Below, one piece after another: positions 1 through 5,916 of a stretch of 5,916 bases of DNA. Both the position numbers and the translations under genes were made by a program. Under the pieces are notes generated by a model. It saw only the letters and a program-made list of their open reading frames with translations, searched no databases and was not told the DNA's origin. Source of the DNA: an uncultured Rhodospirillales bacterium (GTDB lineage: Bacteria; Pseudomonadota; Alphaproteobacteria; CALMVH01); the NCBI GenBank assembly GCA_937873165.1, contig CALMVH010000035.1, positions 1-5,916 of the forward strand. Direction: 5' to 3'. Every line of letters begins with the position of its first letter. The stretch's first letter is position 1.

Positions 1-184
1 GGTGCGCAACGCGGCCGCCCTGATGGATCTGGATCACGCCCGGCCGGATGGTGCTGATCAGCGGCGAGGGCTCCCCCAGCACCCCAAAATCGCCTTCAGC
101 GCCGGGTATATCGACCTGTTCGACATCGCCGGAAAAAACCAGTTTTTCCGGCGAGACGAGTTCGAAGGGAAAAAGTTTGGCCAT
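1..184 (-). CDS. atpC: ATP synthase F1 subunit epsilon, N-terminal part (cut by window edge)
   Basis: Epsilon subunit of the F1 central stalk; it binds gamma and the Fo c-ring and modulates ATP hydrolysis. Sixty-one complete codons are visible before the window ends, covering most of the N-terminal beta-sandwich domain (family total usually about 130-140 residues). Recognisable landmarks are FELVSPEKLVFSG near residues 7-19, VDIPGAEGDFGVL at 24-36 and PLISTIRPGV at 41-50. The ATG is preceded by GAAGG 8 nt upstream and overlaps the stop of a 74-codon frame as TGATG. Last gene of the atpHAGDC order, 225 bp downstream of atpD, a long gap for this junction. Odd points: the segment that is normally G-H-x-P reads GEPSP (residues 37-41), and codons 11-20 form a perfect 12-bp inverted repeat. 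The truncation is only the window edge, and the family assignment is secure. Confidence 0.95.
   Translation of the reverse strand, partial: MAKLFPFELVSPEKLVFSGDVEQVDIPGAEGDFGVLGEPSPLISTIRPGVIQIHQGGRVAH
126..154 (-). repeat. 12-bp perfect inverted repeat inside atpC (potential mRNA hairpin)
   Basis: TCGCCGGAAAAA (126-137) and its exact reverse complement TTTTTCCGGCGA (143-154) are separated by a 5-nt loop. In the atpC message this falls about 31-59 nt after the A of the ATG, spanning codons for residues 11-20 (SPEKLVFSGD). The protein motif is partly conserved in the family, so some of the symmetry may be imposed by the amino acids, but the exact codon matching is not required by the protein. 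It could form a hairpin that slows ribosomes early in epsilon synthesis; that role is inference. Confidence 0.55.
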
Positions 185-408
185 CAGGGTTGCCTTCTAA
201 CACGCCAGGGTTTGTAACGAGGCGGCCCAAACCCATCGGCATGAGATGACTTCTGACTTTGCAGTGGGACTTGTTTCGTATGTGCCGTTTGGTCGGCCTC
301 GCATCGAATGAACACTAAACCTTGATCCGGCCTGTCGGAAAATAGCCTGTCGAGGACATTGCCAGGCTCGATAGGAGCCAGATGATTTTTCCCGAACAGT
401 TTATCCAC
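184..408 (-). CDS. Doubtful 74-codon open frame filling the atpD-atpC spacer
   Basis: A co-directional open frame that occupies the whole atpD-atpC spacer. It starts with GTG one base after the atpD TAA, and its TGA overlaps the atpC ATG (TGATG). A GAAGG sits 9 nt before the GTG, inside the last atpD codons. The predicted 74-residue product has no signal peptide, no membrane segment and no motif I recognise; its C-terminal end is Pro/Arg/Trp-rich. My hand count of GC by codon position is about 47/74, 32/74 and 37/74. Position 2 is lowest, as in genes, but position 3 is far below that expected for the GC-rich atp genes. It is equally plausible as non-coding leader sequence for atpC. The junctions argue for translation; the composition does not. 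Not assigned a function. Confidence 0.25.
   Translation of the reverse strand: MDKLFGKNHLAPIEPGNVLDRLFSDRPDQGLVFIRCEADQTAHTKQVPLQSQKSSHADGFGPPRYKPWRVRRQP
208..234 (-). repeat. 7-bp inverted repeat upstream of atpC
   Basis: GGGTTTG (208-214) and CAAACCC (228-234) are reverse complements around a 13-nt loop, centred about 37 nt before the atpC ATG. A smaller stem, GGCTC/GAGCC with a 5-nt loop, lies at 365-379 in the same spacer. Neither is followed by a T-run in the minus-strand message, so they are not convincing intrinsic terminators. They may shape the atpD-atpC intercistronic RNA, for instance as processing or stability elements, which is inference. Confidence 0.3.
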
Positions 409-409
409 T

Positions 410-1834
410 TTATGCCGCCTTCTTGTTCATCGCTTCGGCCTTGGCCACAGCCTGGTCGATGGTGCCGACCATGTAGAATGCGGCTTCGGGCAGGTGATCG
501 TAATCGCCCGCGACGATGCCCTTGAAGCCCTTGATCGTTTCCGCGACCGGCACGAACACGCCGGGCGTACCGGTGAAGATTTCGGCCACGTGGAAGGGCT
601 GCGAGAAGAAGCGCTGAATCTTGCGGGCGCGGGCGACCGTCAGCTTGTCGTCCTCGCTCAGTTCGTCCATGCCCAGGATCGCGATGATGTCCTGAAGTGC
701 CTTGTAGTTCTGCAACACGCGCTGTACGTCGCGCGCCACCTGGTAGTGTTCCTCGCCGACGATGCGCGGATCCATGATACGGCTGGTCGAGTCCAGCGGA
801 TCGACAGCCGGGTAGATGCCGAGCTCGGCGATCGAGCGCGATAGCGTCGTGGTGGCATCCAGGTGAGCGAAGCTGGTTGCGGGCGCCGGGTCGGTCAGAT
901 CGTCGGCTGGCACGTAGATCGCCTGCACGCTGGTGATCGAACCCTTCTTGGTCGAGGTGATGCGCTCCTGCAACGCGCCCATGTCGGTTGCCAGGGTCGG
1001 CTGATAACCCACCGCCGAGGGGATGCGGCCCAGCAGCGCCGAGATTTCAGATCCCGCTTGGGTAAAGCGGAAGATGTTGTCGACGAAGAACAGCACGTCC
1101 TGGCCCTGCTCGTCGCGGAAATACTCCGCCACCGTCAGGCCGGTCAGTCCCACGCGGGCGCGGGCGCCCGGCGGCTCGTTCATCTGGCCGTAAACCAGCG
1201 CCACCTTGGATTCGCCGCCTTCGGTGTTGATGACTCCGGCTTCGATCATCTCGTGGTATAGGTCATTGCCCTCGCGGGTGCGCTCGCCGACGCCGGCGAA
1301 CACCGACACGCCGCCGTGCGCCTTCGCGATGTTGTTGATCAGCTCCTGGATGGTCACCGTTTTGCCAACGCCGGCGCCGCCAAACAGCCCGATCTTGCCG
1401 CCCTTGGAATACGGCGCGATCATGTCGATCACCTTGATGCCGGTCACCAGCATCTCGGTTTCCGTCGCCTGATCGACGAACAGAGGCGCGTCGCGGTGAA
1501 TTTGCGCCCGGTGCGTCTGGTCGACAGGTCCACGCTCGTCGATCGGCTCGCCCAGCACGTTCAGGATACGGCCAAGCGTCGCGGGACCGACGGGAACCGT
1601 TATCGGCGCACCGGTGTCATGCACCTCACCGCCGCGCACCAGGCCATCAGTCTGGTCCATGGCGATGGCGCGCACCGTGTTCTCGCCCAATTGCTGCGCG
1701 ACTTCCAGCACCAGCCGGTTACCGTTGTTCTCGCAGGTCAGCGCGTTCAGGATCGCGGGCAGCTCACCGTCGAAATGAATATCGACAACCGCGCCGAGGA
1801 CCTGGGTGATTTTGCCGATGGAGTTCTGGGTCAT
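410..1834 (-). CDS. atpD: ATP synthase F1 subunit beta (catalytic)
   Basis: Catalytic subunit of F1, carrying the three nucleotide sites where ADP and Pi are joined as gamma rotates; cytoplasmic side of the inner membrane. The 474 residues match the usual family length. Seen in order: N-terminal beta-barrel crown domain (about 1-80), P-loop GGAGVGKT at 152-159, catalytic Glu in GERTREGN (Glu184), Walker B LFFVD at 248-252, signature PAVDPLDSTS at 342-351, and the C-terminal lever motif at 390-396, which reads DELSEDD rather than the common DELSEED. The ATG at 1834 has only a modest site (GGAA about 5 nt upstream). Unlike a compact F1 operon, atpD stands between two long spacers: 274 bp separates it from atpG and 225 bp from atpC. 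All catalytic residues I could check are present, so the enzyme should be functional. Confidence 0.99.
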   Translation of the reverse strand: MTQNSIGKITQVLGAVVDIHFDGELPAILNALTCENNGNRLVLEVAQQLGENTVRAIAMDQTDGLVRGGEVHDTGAPITVPVGPATLGRILNVLGEPIDERGPVDQTHRAQIHRDAPLFVDQATETEMLVTGIKVIDMIAPYSKGGKIGLFGGAGVGKTVTIQELINNIAKAHGGVSVFAGVGERTREGNDLYHEMIEAGVINTEGGESKVALVYGQMNEPPGARARVGLTGLTVAEYFRDEQGQDVLFFVDNIFRFTQAGSEISALLGRIPSAVGYQPTLATDMGALQERITSTKKGSITSVQAIYVPADDLTDPAPATSFAHLDATTTLSRSIAELGIYPAVDPLDSTSRIMDPRIVGEEHYQVARDVQRVLQNYKALQDIIAILGMDELSEDDKLTVARARKIQRFFSQPFHVAEIFTGTPGVFVPVAETIKGFKGIVAGDYDHLPEAAFYMVGTIDQAVAKAEAMNKKAA

Positions 1835-1870
1835 GATGGTTCCGATTGAATTTGCGTGCGATGCATTGAG

Positions 1871-2110
1871 TTAAGCAGGCCCGAAACTGCCTGGATTACG
1901 CGATGTCTGGTGCCTGACGTCTTCTATGATCTCGTGAGTATCCGCAAACAGGAAGTCCATCTGCCGGTCGAGGTCGTTTCTTTTTGCGATGCGTATGTTC
2001 TCGTCTGCGATACGTCTGGCAGCTTCGCCGTGAACACTTTCGAAGCGAAGAGACCTCGAGATAACGTTCATCAACCGTTTGACCGGTCGGAATACTTTGG
2101 ACACTTCCAT
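1871..2110 (-). CDS. Putative small protein encoded between atpG and atpD (79 aa)
   Basis: I do not recognise this protein. The ATG overlaps the atpG stop as TGATG, implying translational coupling, and a strong GGAGG (2118-2122) lies 7 nt upstream. The frame ends in TAA 36 nt before atpD. The 79-residue product is charged and soluble, with no signal peptide or membrane segment. A stretch around residues 28-66 (from GEAARRIADENIRIAKR onwards) looks helical and amphipathic. Hand-counted GC by codon position is about 45/79, 31/79 and 47/79. The dip at position 2 is coding-like, but position 3 is lower than expected for the neighbouring atp genes, suggesting weaker selection or foreign origin. 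It does not resemble the alphaproteobacterial zeta inhibitor as I remember it. From memory, the Rhodopseudomonas blastica atp operon was also reported to carry an extra gene between gamma and beta; whether the two are related cannot be judged here. Confidence 0.5.
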   Translation of the reverse strand: MEVSKVFRPVKRLMNVISRSLRFESVHGEAARRIADENIRIAKRNDLDRQMDFLFADTHEIIEDVRHQTSRNPGSFGPA

Positions 2111-2997
2111 CAGACCGCCTCCGCCCCGGAGATGATTTCGATCAACTCCTTGGTGATCGCGGCCTGGCGGGCGCGGTTGTAGTTCAGGGTCAGCTTGGCG
2201 ATCATGTCGCCGGCGTTGCGCGTCGCGTTGTCCATGGCGGTCATGCGCGCGGCCTGTTCGCCCGCGGCGCTGTCCAGCAATGCGCCGTACAGCTGGACGG
2301 CGAGGTTGCGCGGCAGCAGTTCGGCGAGAATGGTTTCCTCGTCCGGCTCGAACTCGTAGATCGCCTTGGCGCCCGTGTTCTCGTTTGCGGCCTGGGTCGC
2401 TCCTGCGGGCGCGAACGGGATCACCTGCATAACGGTCGGCACCTGCGCGATGACCGACCTGAAGTGATTGTAGACAACATAGGCGACATCGAACCTGCCA
2501 TCCTGGAACATGCGCAGGATCTCTTGGGCGATCCCTTCCGCCTGCGCAAAGGCGACTTTGGTCGTGCCCGGATCGTGCGCATCGACCAGGCTTGACAGGT
2601 AGTCCCGACGCAGTGATTCGCGGCCCTTGCGACCCAGGGTGACGATCTGGACCGACTTGCCTTCGTCCAGAAGCCGCCGCGCCAGACGGCGGGACTCCCG
2701 CACCGCACTGCTGTTAAAACCGCCGGCAAGGCCCCGGTCCGACGTAATTACGACGATAAGGGTGCGCCGGTCGCTGCCTGTGCCCGCCAGCAGCCTGGAG
2801 GTGTTCGGCCCCGGCACGACGTTGGCCGCCAGGCGCGACAGCATGCCTGCCATGGCGCGGGCGTAGGGCTGGCCCGCCTCCGCCTGGTCCTGCGCCCGCC
2901 GCAGCTTCGCCGCCGCGACCATCTTCATGGCGGACGTGATCTTGCGGGTCGATTTGACCGAGCCGATCCGGTTGCGGAGGTCCTTTAAGCTGGGCAT
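2110..2997 (-). CDS. atpG: ATP synthase F1 subunit gamma (central rotor shaft)
   Basis: Gamma forms the rotating coiled coil inside the alpha3beta3 ring and couples c-ring rotation to catalysis. The 295 residues are a normal length. The N-terminal helix starts MPSLKDLRNRIGSVKSTRKI and continues through TSAMKMVAAAKLRRAQ (about 21-36). The central Rossmann-like domain contains TSDRGLAGGFN at 85-95. The C-terminal helix carries MDNATRNAGDMI (about 255-266) and the family signature ending ITKELIEIISGAEA (281-294). The ATG at 2997 lies 9 nt after the atpA stop and has no clear Shine-Dalgarno sequence, so it probably relies on coupling to atpA translation. Downstream, its stop overlaps the start of an unassigned 79-codon frame rather than being followed closely by atpD, as in most F1 operons. 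Confidence 0.98.
   Translation of the reverse strand: MPSLKDLRNRIGSVKSTRKITSAMKMVAAAKLRRAQDQAEAGQPYARAMAGMLSRLAANVVPGPNTSRLLAGTGSDRRTLIVVITSDRGLAGGFNSSAVRESRRLARRLLDEGKSVQIVTLGRKGRESLRRDYLSSLVDAHDPGTTKVAFAQAEGIAQEILRMFQDGRFDVAYVVYNHFRSVIAQVPTVMQVIPFAPAGATQAANENTGAKAIYEFEPDEETILAELLPRNLAVQLYGALLDSAAGEQAARMTAMDNATRNAGDMIAKLTLNYNRARQAAITKELIEIISGAEAV
2118..2122 (-). promoter_or_regulatory. Strong ribosome binding site for the 79-codon frame after atpG
   Basis: GGAGG on the minus strand, 7 nt before the ATG at 2110, embedded in the penultimate atpG codons (GCG GAG GCG GTC TGA). This is a near-optimal site and spacing, stronger than the one in front of atpD or atpG. It is the main reason for taking the small frame seriously, though the sequence is also dictated by the conserved end of gamma, so chance is possible. 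Confidence 0.45.
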
Positions 2998-3006
2998 GGT
3001 GCCGGC

Positions 3007-4536
<1,530 letters not shown>

Positions 4537-4546
4537 GATGTTCCTA

Positions 4547-5098
4547 TCAGGCTGCTGTTTTCAGGATGCGCCCCAGGCGATCCAGTTTGGTTTTGAGGCT
4601 TGCGTCGATCAACTGCGATCCCACGCTAATGATCATTCCGCCGAGGATCGCAGGGTCGACCCGGACCGACATGATCGTCTTGGCGGCCAGAGCCTTGTTC
4701 AAGGCAGTCTCGATGGCCACCCGGCGCGCTTCGTCGATCGGCTGTGCTACCGTAACCTCCGCATCGCGCTGACCGCGCCGGCTGGATACCTCGTGCAGGA
4801 ACGCCGAGGCGATCGTGTCGAGTTCGGCCAGGCGGTCGTTCTCCACAACCACGCCGATGAACCGCTTCGCCAGATCGCCCAAGTCGATTTTGCCGGACAG
4901 AGACTCCATAACCTTCAGCCGGTCGGCTTTTGTCACGGTGGGGTTCTTCACCACGCTGCGCAGATCGGCGCTTTCCGCCAGCATGGCGCGGAGGGCTGCC
5001 ATATCCTGCGCCACGCTGTCGAGCGCCTGGCCATCGGCCAGCTCGAACAGCGCCTGCGCATAACGCCGCGCGACCAGCGAGTGGGAGGTAACCGTCAT
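4547..5098 (-). CDS. atpH: ATP synthase F1 subunit delta (OSCP-like stator connector)
   Basis: Delta sits on top of F1, binds the alpha N-termini through its helical N-domain, and joins F1 to the peripheral stalk b subunits. The 183-residue length is typical. The N-terminal domain has the family pattern RRYAQALFELA at 11-21 and KNPTVTKADR at 51-60. The C-terminal signature runs from VRVDPAILGGMIISVGSQLID (145-165), followed by SLKTKLDRL. The ATG at 5098 is the first in-frame start and is preceded by GGGGAAGA, a G-rich site at slightly short spacing. It is the first gene of the operon; no Fo genes lie upstream, and the neighbour beyond the 167-bp gap is divergent, so the operon promoter should lie within 5099-5265. 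Confidence 0.98.
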   Translation of the reverse strand: MTVTSHSLVARRYAQALFELADGQALDSVAQDMAALRAMLAESADLRSVVKNPTVTKADRLKVMESLSGKIDLGDLAKRFIGVVVENDRLAELDTIASAFLHEVSSRRGQRDAEVTVAQPIDEARRVAIETALNKALAAKTIMSVRVDPAILGGMIISVGSQLIDASLKTKLDRLGRILKTAA

Positions 5099-5143
5099 TC
5101 TTCCCCGAGCGACATAATTCGGATGCGCTTGCTTTAGTACCCG

Positions 5144-5156
5144 GGCGCAGTGCGCC
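5144..5156. repeat. Short inverted repeat in the divergent intergenic region
   Basis: GGCGCA (5144-5149) and TGCGCC (5151-5156) form a 6-bp inverted repeat with a single central base, lying between atpH and the lipoprotein gene. A dyad of this kind can be an operator half-site pair, but in GC-rich DNA short symmetric GC tracts are common. No regulator can be named. Confidence 0.2.
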
Positions 5157-5158
5157 GG

Positions 5159-5187
5159 TTCACGAGCATTCGCGGCGTTCGTCTAAC
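5159..5187 (+). promoter_or_regulatory. Candidate sigma-70-type promoter for the lipoprotein gene
   Basis: TTCACG (5159-5164) and TCTAAC (5182-5187) are separated by 17 bp and each match 4 of 6 positions of the TTGACA/TATAAT consensus. Transcription from here would begin near 5194 and give a leader of about 70 nt that includes the small stem at 5197-5215. Position and orientation fit the lipoprotein gene. Alphaproteobacterial promoters often diverge from the consensus, so this is a guess based on two hexamers. Confidence 0.3.
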
Positions 5188-5208
5188 ATACAGTTCAGGG
5201 GTGCGCAA
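5180..5208 (-). promoter_or_regulatory. Weak candidate promoter for the atp operon
   Basis: On the minus strand TTGCGC (5208-5203) and TAGACG (5185-5180) are 17 bp apart. The matches to consensus are poor, but this is one of few reasonable pairs upstream of atpH. It would give a leader of about 75 nt and overlaps the -10 region of the plus-strand candidate, so the two promoters would be mutually exclusive. Low confidence. Confidence 0.2.
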
Positions 5209-5215
5209 CGCCCCT
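5197..5215. repeat. Small GC-rich stem-loop sequence in the divergent region
   Basis: AGGGG (5197-5201) pairs with CCCCT (5211-5215) around TGCGCAACG; in RNA a U-G and a G-C pair can extend the stem inward. It lies in the leader of the lipoprotein transcript if the proposed promoter is right. It is not followed by a T-run, so it is not called as a terminator. Confidence 0.25.
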
Positions 5216-5253
5216 AAATCTGATAAATGCGCCGCAGACGACTGGTCCGCTAT

Positions 5254-5257
5254 GGAG
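5254..5257 (+). promoter_or_regulatory. Ribosome binding site fixing the GTG start of the lipoprotein
   Basis: GGAG lies 8 nt before the GTG at 5266. The next in-frame ATG is codon 13, in the middle of the signal peptide, and would destroy it, so the GTG start is preferred. Confidence 0.7.
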
Positions 5258-5265
5258 TTTAGCCC

Positions 5266-5697
5266 GTGCGCCCTGCCCTGCTTGCCGCTTCGCTGTTCGC
5301 GATGCCATTCCTCGCCTCGTGCGCCCACAAAACCGCACCCGCGGAAATCGCACAGTATCCGACCATCTATGTCGCCTATTTCGGGGTCAACAGCGCTGAC
5401 CTGACCGAAGACAGCTATGCCATCGTGCAGCGCGCGGCCGATGCCGCCGCCCGGCTGCATCCCCAGGCAGTCGAGATCGCGGGATATTCCGATGGCAAGG
5501 GATCGGAAGGCGGCAACTACCTGGTGGCGCAGAGCCGCACCAAGACCGTTGCGAAGACCCTGTCCGAGTTCGGCGTGGACCCAGCCAGCGTCACCACCCT
5601 ACCGATGGGTTCGGCCACGGACGACTTTGGACCCACCGGGGACCGCCGAGTCGAAATCCTCTTGATCAAGGACGAAGGAGCGGCGGCGGGACCGTGA
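5266..5697 (+). CDS. OmpA-family peptidoglycan-binding lipoprotein (143 aa)
   Basis: Predicted outer-membrane lipoprotein that anchors to peptidoglycan through an OmpA C-terminal-like domain. Residues 1-18 form a short signal peptide (one Arg, then a hydrophobic stretch) ending in the lipobox LASC, with Cys19 as the lipidated residue; Ala at +2 is compatible with outer-membrane sorting. The OmpA-like domain covers about 33-134. GYSD at 73-76 corresponds to GYTD of E. coli OmpA, and Asp76 and Arg91 keep the 15-residue spacing of the diaminopimelate-binding Asp271/Arg286 pair; Asn84 is also kept. The domain closes with GDRRVEILL. The usual LS before the Arg is VA here. Smaller than Pal and lacking an extended N-terminal region, so I do not call it pal. 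Transcribed divergently from the atp operon, and its last 32 bases overlap a convergent gene. The family is clear; the exact role is unknown. Confidence 0.85.
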   Translation: MRPALLAASLFAMPFLASCAHKTAPAEIAQYPTIYVAYFGVNSADLTEDSYAIVQRAADAAARLHPQAVEIAGYSDGKGSEGGNYLVAQSRTKTVAKTLSEFGVDPASVTTLPMGSATDDFGPTGDRRVEILLIKDEGAAAGP

Positions 5698-5916
5698 GGT
5701 TAGCCTTTGACAGCGACGAAACCCATGGAAGACCGAACAAGCCCTTGTTAACGCCGACCTCGATCGCGTCGCCTTTATGTAAATCCTGATAGGTCTGACG
5801 ATCGATTTCTATCTTGACCGTACGAACATCTGAAAGATTGGACGGGTCGGGCATGACCGGAACAAATGCATAGTACGCCTCGATTTCACCCTCTGCCAGC
5901 ATGGGCAACCCAGTCC
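5666..5916 (-). CDS. Unrecognised protein, C-terminal 82 residues (start outside window)
   Basis: The frame is open to the right window edge, so this is probably the 3' end of a longer gene. In-frame TTG (5908) and ATG (5902) codons exist but no ribosome binding site can be judged. I do not recognise the family. The visible part looks like a small beta-rich soluble domain: EIEAYYAFVPVMP, then VRTVKIEIDRQTYQDLHKGD and IEVGVNKGLFGLPWV, ending in a proline-rich tail (VPPPLLRP). The repeated hydrophobic/charged alternation and the Y-x-x-L-x-x-G-D turn resemble beta-barrel-type domains seen at the ends of membrane-associated hypothetical proteins, but that is only a resemblance. Its final ten or so codons overlap the lipoprotein gene tail to tail. 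Codon use is somewhat less GC-rich than the atp genes but reads as coding. Confidence 0.55.
   Translation of the reverse strand, partial: TGLPMLAEGEIEAYYAFVPVMPDPSNLSDVRTVKIEIDRQTYQDLHKGDAIEVGVNKGLFGLPWVSSLSKANLTVPPPLLRP

Noticed and set aside
1..11. GGTGCGCAACG occurring both here and at 5200-5210
   Set aside because: An 11-base match with no flanking similarity; one copy is atpC coding sequence and the other intergenic. Treated as coincidence rather than a repeat family.
330..352. Direct repeat GCCTGTCG at 330-337 and 345-352
   Set aside because: Only two 8-bp copies 15 bp apart in the atpD-atpC spacer; too little to call a tandem repeat or a binding-site array.
185..409. Intrinsic terminator between atpD and atpC
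   Set aside because: The stems seen have no following T-run on the transcribed strand, and atpC must be expressed with the operon.
1316..1849. 177-codon plus-strand frame opposite atpD
   Set aside because: Same composition artefact; atpD on the other strand is unambiguous.
1856..2182. 108-codon plus-strand frame across the atpG-atpD spacer
   Set aside because: It starts at a GTG without a ribosome binding site and runs antisense into the conserved end of atpG; the co-directional minus-strand frame has far better start signals.
5134..5460. 108-codon minus-strand frame opposite the lipoprotein
   Set aside because: It overlaps the signal peptide and OmpA-like domain of a well-supported gene and has no recognisable content.

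Overview
The window is a high-GC segment from an alphaproteobacterium. It is dominated by the F1 sector of the F1Fo ATP synthase, read on the minus strand in the order atpH (delta), atpA (alpha), atpG (gamma), atpD (beta), atpC (epsilon, cut by the left window edge). No Fo genes (atpB/E/F) lie next to atpH. A separate F1 cluster in this order is the typical alphaproteobacterial arrangement. Wording of the beta and gamma subunits loosely recalls Rhodospirillales/Acetobacterales, but that is an impression only.

Layout, right to left. Bases 5666-5916 (minus) hold the 3' end of an unrecognised gene whose start lies outside the window. Bases 5266-5697 (plus) encode a small OmpA-like, peptidoglycan-binding lipoprotein; its last 32 bases overlap the unrecognised gene tail to tail. 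A 167-bp divergent intergenic region (5099-5265) then separates the lipoprotein from the atp operon and must hold both promoters. The operon follows: atpH 5098-4547, a 10-nt gap, atpA 4536-3007, a 9-nt gap, atpG 2997-2110, a 274-bp spacer, atpD 1834-410, a 225-bp spacer, and atpC from 184 leftwards.

The F1 genes look intact, with the expected P-loops, catalytic Glu, arginine finger and family signatures. The unusual part is that atpD is isolated by two long, lower-GC spacers where F1 operons are usually compact. Each spacer is spanned by a small co-directional open frame. The one after atpG (79 codons) overlaps the atpG stop as TGATG, has a strong GGAGG ribosome binding site at 7 nt, and shows coding-like base periodicity, so it is a credible small gene. 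The one after atpD (74 codons, GTG start) begins one base after the atpD stop and ends overlapping the atpC ATG as TGATG; it is weaker and may only be leader sequence. The atpC coding sequence also contains a perfect 12-bp inverted repeat shortly after its start.

Functionally, the operon supplies the soluble catalytic head, central stalk and OSCP-like connector. The lipoprotein belongs to the cell envelope and need not be related. No mobile elements, RNA genes or CRISPR arrays were seen. The best candidate for something undescribed is the pair of interstitial frames flanking atpD.
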